Shown: positions 1 to 11,310, counted from the first letter of the stretch. The stretch is DNA of 64,000 nucleotides from Polytrichum commune (GCA_950295325.1 OX485803.1:42547554-42611553); one strand, 5' to 3'. Notes: a model not told the origin generated them from the sequence alone. A program made the numbers and translations.

Positions 1-2060
1 GATATGTGTATGATCTCAAATTCTTTGGATATTTCCTTTTCTCTAATGAAATGGTGTTGAATCTTGATATGTTTGGTTTTTGCGTGTAATCCATGGTTCT
101 TGACAAATTTGGTGGCATTGAAGTTACTGCAATAAAGGGGTGTTTGCTTTGTCATTTGTATCTTGAGGTTGTGTAGTAGCATCGTGGTCCATGCCATCTC
201 CTTTGTTGTCTCACTCATGGAGATCACTTGGCGGTATTCCGCCTTTGTTGTTGAGGTAGCCATTGTGGGATGAAGCTTGTTCTTCCATGTGATTGATATA
301 TTCCCAATTTTGATGAAGATACTAATGATAGACTTCCTCATGTCCAAGTCGCGCATATTCGGAGTAAGAAAATGCGATAAGTTACATGTTATTCTACGCC
401 AGGAAGAAAATTTCCATGTTGTATGTTCCTTGTTCTTTGTTGCATTCATGTGTGTTTGAAGTGATTCGGTCATAAAGTGGTTAAGTACGCTTACCGCATA
501 TGACCAGTCTAGTTTGGTGCGAGTCATGCATATTAGACTACCCACAAGTTTGTGGTATTCGTCAGTGTCAATAGGTTCCAAATTCATTATGGAGTTTAAA
601 TTCCTCCATGGGTGTATTGATGGCAATAGTCGGAATGTTGCATGCAAAATTTCTTGAGTAAGTTGGCAATGTACATGTGTTAGACAAGCAACAACCTTTT
701 TTGTAGGTAAAGGAAGTGTAACCCTATATAGAGTTTTAGACATCTCAAGTCTAACATCTTGTATTACCTTTATAATGCTTCCTTTTTGAATTGCAATCTT
801 GTGGTATCATCGCGAGTCAACATGATGCCATCAATGTAGAGAACTAAAATCACGTAGAATCCAGTGGTGGTGACTTTGAAATCCAAGGATGGCAATCTAC
901 AAGTTAGTGTGCATGTACCAAGCTCATCCAAATTGTTGTAATTTGCAAACTAATTCATTTTGTTGTCCACATATGGTTCTCTGCAATATGCAAACTAATT
1001 CATTTTGTTTGTTAAGTTCGAATCCTTGTGGTTGTGTCATGTAGACTTCCTCCGTTAGCACACCATTCAGGTATGTAGCCTTGACATCAATGCATGAAAT
1101 TGCCATTTCTTCCAAGTTGCTATGGTAATTAACGATCACCTTTATTGTGCTCTATTTAGCAGTTGGTGAAAATATTTATGGTAATCGAAACCATGTCTTT
1201 GTTGAAACCCCCGTGCCATGAGCCTTGCCTTCAATTGCTCCATTGTCCCATCTGCCCCTCTCTTGGTTCAAAAAGCCCACTTGGTAGTGATTGGTTTATT
1301 TCCTGGGGGCAGAGGGACCAAAGTCTATGTTTTGTTTGCAATGAGAATATCGTATTTAGTCTACATTGCCGTTCTCCAACACCGGTTATTGTATGCTTCG
1401 TGGAAGCCAATTGGTTTAAGAATTATAGCATCCAATGAGAAAATGTAATCTTTCAAGAAGTGTGGCGTTCCTCTCAATCTTGTTGAGATTCTAGTTGGCA
1501 TGGTTGCAAAGAACCTTGGTTTTTGCTACCTTGCGGGTTGCTGAGGGTCTTCGTGTTGTGGATGTGCAGGTGCAATGAGTTGAGGTGTAAAGGTGTCAAT
1601 GGTCGCTTTGTCATTCTTTTGTGGAAGTAAGTCAACTTCACCTTGATGTGGCTCCTCCTGCACAAGGGTTTGATTTGTGTATATTCTAAGAACTCTGATG
1701 GAATTGTTTGAGTGGTGGCATATGGTGATGGGTAGCTAGTGTTTGCCCTTAGGAGTGTAACCATCATGGTTTGCTTGTCAAATTTGATGTCCATTATTAC
1801 AAACACCTTCTTTTTTGGGGGGTTGTAGATACGGTATCCTTTTGTTTAATTGCCGTAGTGGATGAAGATGCAAATTTTTGCATTGGGGTTGAGTTTTCCC
1901 TTGAGTTCTTTCCTCAAATGGATGTAGACCACACAACCAAATACCCTCAACTTGCTTAGGTTGACGGACTAACTGGTGTATAGTTCCATTGGTGATGATA
2001 CTTGGTTCGCTCTTGACGGGATGATGCAATGTGAATTTTTTGGCCATAGCTTGGTAGGAG
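1..2060 (-). mobile_element. Ty1/copia retrotransposon pol, fossil fragment
   Basis: Antisense remains of a copia-type polyprotein. Read on the minus strand, the order from high to low coordinate is the integrase tail (about 1780-2050), reverse transcriptase (about 900-1400, with the family motif VYMTQPQGF near 1020-1090), then the RT to RNase H bridge and RNase H (about 1-620). The last carries the TKHI-x-x-x-HHF pattern that closes copia RNase H. The order integrase before RT is diagnostic for copia rather than gypsy. The element runs off the left edge, and no LTR or gag was found inside the window. It is broken in several places and looks old. Confidence 0.88.
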
Positions 2061-4330
2061 GAGGAAACTATTTTTAAAGTATGAAAATAATTTCTTTAAT
2101 GATTAAGTAGCCAAAATAGTGAATGGAAACAAGTTTAGGATGAATTAGGAAGGCTATAGCCCGAGGGAAGTAGTTGCAAGAGTTATAGGCGCCGGGAGCT
2201 CCAAGCCTAATAAGAGGGTTATTGCCAAGGAGAAGATACTTTTAGTTAAATCTGTTGAGATCATAGCCGTAGAGAGATAAGCTAGAGACAATAGAGCTAG
2301 AATTGAAGGCACTTTCTTTGAGGATAGATTGGAATAGGAGCATCACCGCCTATGATTGGGGGATGCAGACAAGCAAATTGAATCAAAATTGATTGATTAA
2401 AGATAATCATGTGATGGATATAAGTGTGGCAATAGTTTGTGTATGAAATATGTGGTCAAGTAAGTGTATGTCAAAAATGTGTTAGAGTCCAGTGAAAGAA
2501 GAAGGCAGAATATGATTGTAAAGGGTGAATCAAATGTGAGAATTTTTTGAGTGGAGTGGATTGAAGGTGAAGGGATATATTGATGAATCGATGTTGTCAT
2601 GCTCAAGGACTAAGATAGACCATAGTGGAAAGTGAGGCTATAATCTGTATCGTGAAGGAAACAGGGTGAGCCAGAGTTGGAAAACCACACCCTATGACAA
2701 TTGAGAGGAAGAAGGTTGTTAAAGGAAACATCTTGGCTATAGCAAGGGTTACTGGAAACCTAAGAGTGATTAGTAGTAAGCGAGAGAGATGATCTCAGCA
2801 TGAATCAAAATCGGAAAAGAAAATTCTGGAGAGGAGAGATTGACCACCGCTAAAGTAAAAATAAATTTGAGGGCCATAGTCTGTAGCATGGACATGGTCC
2901 CATAAGCACAATTACAAGAATTGAGGAAGAGTTCACAAGTGCCATTGGGCCATAGCCAAAAACATTTGAATATTGCCAAGATTGTAAGGACAAGGAAACG
3001 ATGTTGGTAAAAGTGATCCATAGAGGCGGTTGAATCACATTAGTGCATACAGAAAGAGAAATTTCACCAAGAGCAGTGAACAGGAGAGTCAAAGTTGCGG
3101 AGAGGTCTTGTGCGGCAACCATCGATGATCAAGAAATGAACAACCTACGGACCATAGCCTGCGAGAGATCAATGAGATGGGGGATTGAATTAAGAGATGC
3201 CTAGAGTGTAATGACTAAGGCACTGAAAGAGGGAGAGAACATTGATAAGTAGATAAAGAGTTGCAAGAAGGGACATACCAGAAAGTTGTTAAGGACAACA
3301 AATACATGATAGAAATGAAAGGGTAGAGAGAGAGACGAGACTGAGAGAAGGGCAATCGTCATGATAGCGTCTATTGGCAACTAGTCTCGTCAACAAAGAG
3401 CATGCTTTGATATGATTAGGAATGAAATTGAAATATGGTTGGATGTGGAAATAAATTAGACTAGCCGTCGAATCAATTGTATTGGAATCTAATGACTATA
3501 GCTTATAAATATGTATGATTCTTTAAGGATGTTGCAAGAATCCATGCAAGCCTTTGTGTGTTATGTGACAATGAAGAATATGAGATAAGTGAATCTCGAT
3601 TACAACTAAGGAAAGATAAATGAGATAATATAAAGGAACTAATTCTTTGAGCAATGCAATTTGAATTACGATTGATGTCAATAAATGATTATTTCAATTA
3701 AGGAAAAAGATACTAACCCTAATATGATAAGAATCCATTGGGAGACTATTGCCAAAGCTTTTGAGCTTCACGGCTGAATTAAAAGGTAGAAAATTAAAGT
3801 GATAGAAGTCGTCATATAGGACAGACTCACACACAATTGAAGATGCACAAGGAACCATAAGAGTGGAAATTAAGCTTAATAAAGAAGAAATAAAGGAATA
3901 AAAAACCTAGATTGTTATTAGAACTTTAATCCAACGTGACATTAATCCTTATAGACACTAATTTAGCCTTCCTTAAGACCCAGTTCCCTAGGTTGTTTTC
4001 TTTGAGTTAGTTTGAGCCCTAGCAAAAACCTTAACTAGAGATGATATTGGTCAAGTAGGTTGTTGTAGCTACAACATCCGCTCAAAGAGATCCTAGCATG
4101 GCTATGCTTCTTGCTTGGTCGATGATCATTTATTTTTTGTGTTTTGCGACACCATTTTGGTTTGAGGTGTGTGGTGCGGTAAGGTGTCATGTGATGCTGG
4201 CTTGCTTGCAAAAATTGATAAATTATAAGGACAATAATTCGTCATTGATGCACATTTTGGATGGCATTGGAGGGTAGTGTTGAGAGCACTGTTGTAATTA
4301 TGAACAATATGAGTAACATGCGTGTGTTAC
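2061..4330. other. No recognisable gene, decayed repeat-like DNA
   Basis: About 2.3 kb, purine-rich on the plus strand in its first half, with only short, uninformative open frames. The phrase ctatag/ccatag followed by tctg recurs several times between 2100 and 3200, hinting at a degenerate repeat. No domain, terminal repeat or target duplication could be placed. It may be more of the adjoining retrotransposon, but nothing proves it. Confidence 0.4.
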
Positions 4331-4739
4331 GGATCTCCCCATTTTCTATTCATGTCGCTTGCTTGTAGTAGAACTTGCTTTGTCTCTCTTTACTGCAACC
4401 CACACGTTGCACCCACTCGTTGACAGTGTGGTTCGTCCTGTATTTTGAGTGGGTCTTGTCGAGACAAGCACAACACCTTGCCTCACCATCAAAGCAATTA
4501 TGTGCACAAAGATCCTTATCTGAAGTGAACGCTCTTGGCCGGAAGAGCTGCAGAGCAGATCCGGAAGATTTGTATCTAATAATCCATTTGTGAGTTTCGA
4601 AGTTGTCAGCTTCAAAAGCTGTGAAATTCATAAGTGTGAGTTCCAAAGTTGTGTGATCTGGGAAGCTATGAGCTGCGAAGAGGGAACTCGGATCCAAACT
4701 CGGAGATCACTCCACTTGCAAGAATCTAACAACCCATTT

Positions 4740-4880
4740 GAGTCTCCAGACAATAAAGAAAAACCGAGAGATGTCAGCATGTAACCGGTTGGGCTTGAGA
4801 ACACTAGTATTTCATCCAGAGCACTTCTAGATCAAGGAAGATGTCCAGCTTCCACTCACTTCGCAATTTTGATACTCCCA
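4740..4880 (-). repeat. Dispersed repeat family G, partial copy
   Basis: The reverse complement of this stretch contains AACCGGTTACATGCTGACAT followed by a TCTCGGTTTT-like tail. It matches the core of the fuller copies at 6056-6280 and 36985-37214. Only about 60-140 bp align. The surrounding 4331-5300 has no recognised gene. Confidence 0.4.
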
Positions 4881-6055
4881 GCTTCAAAAACTTCGCAGTA
4901 ACCTTGTTGTGCATAGAACACTTTACCTGGTGATGAACCTCGGTTGTTGTGTTGCCTTAGAGTGTCCTGTCACAACTTAGATTACGACCAACTTCCTATC
5001 TTCTTCCGGCCTTCTTCTCCTCTTCTTCCGATCTTTCGGTCATCTTATTTTTACAGTGATGTTTATTGCATAGTGTTTTGTATTTGGATGTAATGAATGG
5101 ATGCTTTAAACTTGAATGATTGCAGCTGTCCCCGTCTGTGGAATAATTACACAGTGTTTTTGAATATTTCATTTGGCATGTTTACTTAAGAATGTGAGTC
5201 ACTTAATAAGAATGCCTCTTACAATTTATGGGTTTTACCAACGGAGCGCCACAATTCTCCCAATACTTTGTGAGCTTGTTGTCCAAAATCCTGCATGAGA
5301 TCACATTTTGGGTTTAAGAAGTCAGAGCTCATGGGAAAGAAACAATTTTGTGGCGCCCAACAAATATGGAGACATGATTCTCAAACCTTGCCTTATGATG
5401 CATTTTCTTCTATAGTATCATATTAAATCTAGACCATTTATGGAAAGTGAACACAACTCGTTTACTAAGCAAAGTTATGTATGAATTAAATGAACAACAT
5501 ACAAATTTTGAGAATGCAAGTTGTCTCCATGTGATGTGAAAATGCACATATCAGTAGTACTACTGATTTCATCACTATAGCTATTTACCGACATTATCCT
5601 TTTTTACCAAGTTAATTATGTCATGTTCTTTGATGTGCATACTAACTATTTATGCAGCTTCACTAAAAAATCATACGCTGAGTAAAATGTTATAGTAGTG
5701 CACAACCCCAAATGGCAACCAACGCTAGTAGGACAGTTCAGTGTAGCTGATGTAGCATGATTTGTAATGTATAATAAGCTACTAAAGAATCTTAATTCAC
5801 AAGTATCATGTAAGTTTGCACGAGGTAGGGGCCTTTGACCTCACCCTTGCCTAATCTTGCCGTCACCATATCTGCCTTTTTGCAAACAACCATGTAGCCA
5901 GAGCAAGTCTTCCCAATGTGTGGGTCCATATATGACGCATCCCTTATGTAATGTATCAAACATTCCCTCTGCTGAATTGTGTGCTTCATAATGTCAAACT
6001 TACTTGCTACAACACCACCATTATTTGAAGTTCTACAAACTTACTTTTGGCAGCA
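4881..6055. other. No gene recognised
   Basis: Contains a pyrimidine-rich stretch near 4990-5040 and a TGGCGCCCAAC string near 5350, which resembles the start of a lysine-tRNA primer site of LTR elements. No LTR pair was found around it, so I do not call an element. The open frames are short and unlike any family I know. Confidence 0.35.
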
Positions 6056-6280
6056 TTGCCTGGGAAGTTTTAGGGCATAATCGGTCAAGATCCTAGTGAT
6101 GCTAAATCCAGCCGGTTACATGTTGACATCTTTCGGTTTTGTTTCATTCATTTGAGGTATATTTTATAGATTCCTCTAAAATGATCGGTAACTCTCCTAA
6201 AGTCTCCAACTTCAACCAGTTATTTCTCAAACTCAACCAGTTCATCTGCAACTAACCACCGGTTCTTCCCAAGCAGTGTT
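6056..6280 (+). repeat. Dispersed repeat family G, copy 1
   Basis: About 225 bp that recurs in reverse orientation at 36985-37214. Shared landmarks in the same order are GCCTGGGAAGTTTT, GGTCAAGATCCT, CCGGTTACATGTTG, TTCATTCATTTGAGG, AGATTCCTCTAAAATGATCG and TTATTTCTCAAACTCAACC. No terminal repeat or coding potential is seen. Its last 45 bp share a module with the MITE at 9567-10150. Confidence 0.65.
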
Positions 6281-6344
6281 TGGCAATTTATAGATTACAT
6301 GTGCATTTGTGTAGTCAATGTGTATTTATTACCTTGTATAGGCT

Positions 6345-6825
6345 AGGGATTTGTGGGTTGGGTTCGTAGCGTCTATGTAAGCTCATCCATCTTGGATGAA
6401 GGGGCTCTCATAAAAACAAGTCTCCTACAAAGTTGAGGGCCAATTTATTTCATCTTGAGTCCATTAGACAAGGTTGATGCCATTGTCAAGATCAAGTGAT
6501 CTTAAAATAGTTTTCTTTAAACGAGAAAATAATTCCTTGAGTTTTCACCTTGCTAATGGATGAGTTTACGTAGACACCATGAATCATTGGGTTTCGTGGC
6601 ATCTACTTGAACTCATCCATTGCATAGGTGAAATGCAATGGATTACATTTTAGCATATAAATGATTATTTTAGGATGACCTGACTTTGAAATAGCATTAG
6701 AAACCTCGAATTAGTGTAGTAGAGTCTAGCTGGAATGAATTGGCCCTCAACCTCATAGGGGGCTTATTTTTACTAAAGACCCTTCATTCATGATACGTGA
6801 GTTTACACAAACGCCACAAATCCCA
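6345..6825. mobile_element. Foldback MITE, about 480 bp
   Basis: The left end (GGGATTTGTGG, then CGTCTATGTAAGCTCATCC, then GAGGGCCAATTTATT) reappears as its reverse complement at the right end, ending CCACAAATCCC. The arms are about 100 bp with perhaps 75-80 percent identity. It carries no coding sequence. The superfamily cannot be set because no clear target duplication was found. Confidence 0.6.
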
Positions 6826-7075
6826 AGCCCCTTGTATGGGCTTTCGTGGTGTCTACATAAACTTATCCATTGCAAAGGTGAACACGTTGGGAACTAATTT
6901 TTTTTTAATATATGTGATTATTTTTTGGCAATGTAATCATGTAAAAACCATATGCATCCAAAATTATAATATGTATAGAGATTCAGTTGGAATGAACCAA
7001 CCCTTGATTTATAGGGGGGTTTTTTAAATAGTAAAGCCCCTTCATCCACAAGTATAATGTTCAAGTGGGGAGTTT
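6826..7075. repeat. Second, partial unit of the 6345-6825 repeat
   Basis: Runs tandem to the MITE. Its start (TTTCGTGGTGTCTACATAAA) matches the interior of the first unit near 6595. Its end, with GGAATGAACCAACCC, a GGGGGG run and GCCCCTTCATCCA, matches the end of the first unit. The period is roughly 250 bp. It looks like a partial duplication rather than an independent insertion. Confidence 0.5.
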
Positions 7076-7914
7076 GTTTATTCCAAGTGGGTCTTGACTC
7101 TTGATGTTGTTGAATCATATTTTTAATTGTGTGAAATTTAATTTAAAATATTTATCAATACTATATTTTTGTAATTTAATTATTGATTAATAATTGAAAG
7201 TTTTCTATAATTACCTTAACATAGTATAAATTTACACAAATTAATTTAAATGTTGTGCTCACTCGAGGTACATTTGCACAACCATGATTGAGGTTCATGG
7301 CGTTTGCGTACTTTACAAACGGACAATTTTGCCCACTCGGCAACCTCTCATAATCTTCTTGTCACCTTCGAGTCCCCTTTCCAATCGGCAGCCTTTCATT
7401 AAGTTCATTTGATTTTTTCCGCCTTGAATTTGTTTATTGAGTTTTCAAGGTTTTGAATCTCAAGTCTTTCTGCAACCTCCTCCTTTTATACGGGTCCGGT
7501 AATTTTCCAAGTCTTTGTGTCTAAACCCTTGCCTCCAAGGAACCAGTATGTGTACAGGTTGGTTCGCCCCAGCCTCTAATCCCCAATACACTTGTACTAG
7601 CTACAGGAGTTCCCCTAAAGTGAGTGGTTTGCTTCACGGTTTCACTGGTCCGTCAACCAAGATCCTACTGCAGTTGGCCAACCAGTGCATGTATACGGAA
7701 TTCTCAATCTCTAGGAGAGGAATTCAGAGCCCTACTGGTTTGGTGACCAATGGCACTCATCAGGCTCAGGACCTCCCCAGACTTTTGGGTTTATTATTCC
7801 TTACACATCTGTCCAGATCTAGGCTAGCCTATAACTTATATGTGAGCCCCTGGTACCCGATCGGCCGTACTGACGACTTGAGTTTGTTTTGGATGGTGGC
7901 TTTACGTACCCATC
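7076..7914. other. No gene supported
   Basis: AT-rich to about 7250, then more balanced. A 152-codon frame starts at 7515 but runs into the MITE at 7918, resembles no family I know and has no supporting context, so it is not called. Nothing else is seen. Confidence 0.4.
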
Positions 7915-7917
7915 TAA

Positions 7918-8434
7918 GGGCATCTGTAGTGGATCTAGGTAAAGCTCACTGCAAACCAAAACCTATCTTTTGACTGACCTAAAATTAGAAACTGAAATTA
8001 CCATCATTAGAAGCACACCTAAATAAACGTGAGATATTTCTCAAGAAAAAAGAATTGTAAAAATTTGACGTAGGTGAAATCCCTCATTGAAAACACCACA
8101 TTTTCAAAATTTAGAGGGAGTACACCAAATCTTGCTTTAAAATGGAAAGATCCTCCCACACTCCCTCCAAATTTTTGACATTTAGAGGGAGTGTGGGAGG
8201 ATCTTTCCATTTTTAAGCAAGATTTGGTGCACTCCCTCTAAATTTTGAAAATGTGGTGTTTTCAATGAGGGATTTCACCTACGTCAAATTTTTACAATTC
8301 TTTTTTCTTGAGAAATATCTCACGTTTATTTAGGTGTGCTTCTAATGATGGTAATTTCAGTTTCTAATTTTAGGTCAGTCAAAAGATAGGTTTTGGTTTG
8401 CAGTGAGCTTTACCTAGATCCACTACAGATGCCC
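7918..8434. mobile_element. PIF/Harbinger-type (Tourist-like) MITE, near-perfect hairpin
   Basis: A 517-bp element that is almost entirely an inverted repeat: two arms of about 250 bp around a short loop near 8165-8175. It begins GGGCATCTGTAGTGGATC and ends with the exact reverse complement. The target duplication is TAA at 7915-7917 and 8435-8437, which fits PIF/Harbinger. By eye the arms differ at only about two positions, so the insertion or its last arm homogenisation is recent. It has no coding capacity. A transcript would fold into a very long double-stranded stem. Confidence 0.9.
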
Positions 8435-8453
8435 TAACCTAAGTACTCAGAGC

Positions 8454-9562
8454 CAGGCCATAAATTTGACACCCTAGCCAAATTTCCAGGGGACACCCTG
8501 TCCCAAATTTTGGGTGTCCCAAGGACACCCTGCTCCAATTTTTGGGTGTCCTCATAAATTTCTCTTAAATTATTTTTTTTGTCAAAATAGGTACAATTTT
8601 GAAAAATATATAATATCATTTCAAATTCTCAATCAAAAATCAAAAAAATCACTACATATCATAACTTGCAATGCAAATCAAACCTACAAGCGGCGGCCTT
8701 TCATAGCACACCACTTTACCCATACTTGTTCAAAGTCAATGGCCTCTATGGGGATTTTTGCCATTGCAACTCTCATTTGTAATTCCAAAGTCTCTAATAC
8801 CAAACTACACCGTAAAGTAGATTTAATATGATTTTGAGTAGAAAATCCTCTCTCACAAGAAGCTGTACTAGCAGGAATTACAAGAACAGCTTGCCACAAC
8901 TTTGTCATATGAGGATATCTTCCAACATAGTCCAAATTGGAAGAATAAACCATCCAAGCTTGGTGCATTTTAAGACCACCACATGAAATATGAAGTGTAT
9001 CCAAAAAACCTCGAAGCTCTGATTTTAAACCACGCTCATCAAAAAGATTCCCTCCATTAGTGCAGAAGTGGTCAATGAAACTCTGAAGCCATAAACGAGC
9101 ATTTCGATGAAGAAGTGTCAAGTCTGTTGAAAAACAGACAGGGCTAAATAGCTTAGCTGCATTGAAGAGCTTCAAATCATGAAATCGTTGCTGCAATGAT
9201 TCTATCACCTTAACCACATAGGCTTGTGCAATCACCTTGCACCCATGGAGGGTACCATCACCACCAAACTCAATTGCATGAGGCAATGGTGCATAATGCA
9301 ATATATGTGAATGCACCACTCCTGTAGAGTCTTGAAAATGGATCTCACCACCTCTAGAAATGTCCAAAAATTGTGCCACAAATTTGGTATCCGCTGATAG
9401 GCCCTACAAGTACAGGGGACACCCTGAATTTTTTTTGGGTGTAAAAAGGACACCCTTGTAGGATTTTTGGGTGTCCCCGAGGACACCCTGTTTGAGATTT
9501 GGGTGTCCTAGGACACTCTAGGAAGCAAAATACACCCCCCAGGGTGTCAATTTTATGCCCTA
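8454..9562 (-). mobile_element. hAT transposon, internally deleted, with 8-bp target duplication
   Basis: The left end is CAGGCCATAAATTTGACACC. The right end, reverse-complemented, is TAGGGCATAAAATTGACACC. Both are flanked by the perfect 8-bp direct repeat CTCAGAGC (8446-8453 and 9563-9570), as expected of hAT. Inside each end lie arrays of alternating GGACACCCTG and GGGTGTCC motifs (8490-8552 and 9415-9515), typical of hAT subterminal transposase-binding repeats. The element is only 1.1 kb and keeps just the 3' part of its transposase gene. Confidence 0.92.
8684..9404 (-). pseudogene. hAT transposase, C-terminal remnant with dimerisation domain
   Basis: About 235 continuous codons without an ATG at the front. 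The frame opens right where the subterminal repeats stop, so the N-terminal BED zinc finger and most of the catalytic core were lost in an internal deletion. The last 90 residues are the hAT C-terminal dimerisation region, with the signature LWQAVLVIPASTASCERGFS and then a series of short helices. In intact elements this domain pairs transposase subunits. No break was seen within the surviving part. The frame ends 230 bp inside the left TIR. It could not act alone. Confidence 0.88.
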
Positions 9563-9566
9563 CTCA

Positions 9567-10150
9567 GAGCAAGCCCAGTCGTTCCTGGAGCTGCATCCAG
9601 GAATGAAAAGTAGCCTCCCTCCAGGATGCAGATGCAGACCCAGGCAAAACTACCACTCATCCTGCTTTCTGCATTCTGGTTGGACTTGGAAATGGTAGGA
9701 TTTTACCATTGATGCTCAGAAATCACCCCAAAAAATTTCATGAAATCTTGTTCTTCAACCGGTTATTTCTCAAACTCAACCGGTTCATCTGTAACAGGTG
9801 ATTTCTCAACCCCAAGCCTCAACCGGTGATTTCTCTGAACCCCAAGCCTCAACCAGGTAATTTCTATGAACCCCAAGCCTCAAACAGGTAAGTTCTATGA
9901 ACCCTAAGCCTCAATCGGTGATTTCTATGAACCTCAAGCAGGTAATTTCTCTAAAGTTCTTTGTCCTTTAGCTGATAGCAGGCTCCCTACATAAGTCGAC
10001 GTTATGCAGGGAGTTAGGCAGTTCCTGCATGATTTTCCATCCGGATTTGCAAGTTGAAGGGGCCACTAGGCGTCGTTCCTGCATCTGCATCTGCATCGCG
10101 GATGTAAAAGTGCAGATGCAGATGCGGATGCAGGGTGAGTGGCCTTGCCC
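9567..10150. mobile_element. PIF/Harbinger-type MITE, family D copy 1
   Basis: A 584-bp element with imperfect terminal repeats: GAGCAAGCCCAGTCGTTCC on the left and GGGCAAGGCCACTCACCC as the reverse complement of the right. Both are followed by runs of GCATCTGCATCC-like sequence. The TCA trinucleotide lies on both sides (9564-9566 and 10151-10153). The hAT element inserted at its left border, so its left flank now lies at 8446. The interior holds a minisatellite. A second copy in inverse orientation lies at 47221-47747. Confidence 0.8.
9757..9960 (+). repeat. Minisatellite of about 30-bp units inside MITE D
   Basis: Six or seven imperfect units of the form CAACCGGTGATTTCTCTGAA followed by CCCCAAGCCT. 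The first units carry TTATTTCTCAAACTCAACCG, which is shared with family G. The copy of this MITE at 47.2 kb has only about two units. Confidence 0.8.
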
Positions 10151-10229
10151 TCATACAGCAGTGATACAGAGACTTGTGGCCATCTTAGTTAGACTTCTCA
10201 AGGATCTGAGTGATGAGAGACCTCTCTCA

Positions 10230-10808
10230 GGGCCACTTCACACACAAGGCTGAAGGCCCTTGACCATGGCAATGTAAGAGCTCTCATTGATCGAAAAAGG
10301 CGGAGACCGTCCAAGTTCACTTCACACTAGGAGGTGAAGGCCTAAAGGCCCAAAGAAAAGTTCGTGGATGAAAAGTCTACGTGGAGTCCTACATGGCTAG
10401 TTGTGGATAAGGGTGCATGGTCTACCGGAATTTGCGTCAGACCCACCTCCAAGAGGTGGGCTTGGCGCAAATTCCAGGAGACCATGACTTTTTTAATATT
10501 TTTTCCAACAGGAGAGATTTCAGGACAGACTGCATGGCAGATTCCAGGACAGACAAACACCACCAAGTAGTTATCTTGAATTGATCAACTTGGACACATA
10601 TTATATTAAACCAAATCCTCCCCTCTTTTTCTGCCAACAAAATATGCAATGGTCCCGCAACATGGTTCATTCTCACTTCACACTATGCTTGAGGACCAAA
10701 GACTACATAAAATGGCTTTCCCAACACCCATGGTACGACCTTTGGATGAGAGTCAAGGGTCCTCACCATTACAAGGTCACGGCTCTTGGCTCATGTGTGA
10801 AGTGGCCC
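10230..10808 (+). mobile_element. PIF/Harbinger-type MITE, family A copy 1
   Basis: A 579-bp element bounded by GGGCCACTTCACACA and its reverse complement, with TCA on each side (10227-10229 and 10809-10811). It is non-coding. An internal hairpin lies at about 10420-10486, where CATGGTCT...GGAATTTGCG faces CGCAAATTCC...AGACCATG. It is highly similar, in reverse orientation, to 45930-46519. A longer relative with a TAA duplication is at 35020-36643. Open frames seen here mirror those in the other copy and are shadows of the repeat. Confidence 0.88.
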
Positions 10809-10962
10809 TCACTCTCTGTCCCTGGACCATCCTCACTAATGTAGTCACAACAACCCTTTTCCTTGATAGGTGTGTGTGTGCACAAGCCAATCTCATAACA
10901 TATCTACTGATCTATTTCATGGTTCCCTCAAGGACTTCGTCGTCTGGTGTCTCTTACACACC

Positions 10963-11310
10963 TAATGGGGCATTCCCACTTGACATTAGTTAGAAGTAGT
11001 TTTAGTCTAAAAGCGGTTTTAGTTATCTAGGGTTCACACATACGGCTCTTTTTAGTGCCGAGCCTAGGTGGCAAATGATGTGGCATGGCTTTAAAGTGGA
11101 GGTTTTAAGCCTCAACCACCGACCCTCCCATCGGTACCTAAACATGAGGCAAGAATATAGGAACTTTAAAAGTGTCGCCTCCCACCCTTGTGATTGGTTG
11201 CTTTTTAGTCTTAGCTATGAGGGCACGAGGAGCCCCATTAACAAAAACCGATGGTAAGATAGGTGAGTAGTAAGGCATTTGGGGATGGGACAAAAACTAC
11301 CCATCAACAC
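10963..11310 (+). repeat. Dispersed repeat family E, copy 1 (uninterrupted)
   Basis: Matches 46915-47790 in the same orientation, including GCCTCCCACCCTTGTGATTG and GGCATTTGGGGATGGGACAA. At 11271-11273 it has a single TAA where the other copy carries a 527-bp MITE. No terminal repeats could be defined, so its class is unknown. Confidence 0.75.

Noticed and set aside
5340-5375. TGGCGCCCAAC as an LTR-element primer site
   Set aside because: Only 11 bases match, and no LTR ending precedes it and no gag follows.
7515-7973. 152-codon plus-strand open frame
   Set aside because: Its last codons lie inside the young MITE at 7918, it matches no family I know and it lacks any supporting splice or context signal.
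10342-10993. Several open frames of 70-114 codons that recur at 45.9-46.4 kb
   Set aside because: They are conserved only because they lie in two copies of a non-coding MITE. They occur on both strands and overlap each other.
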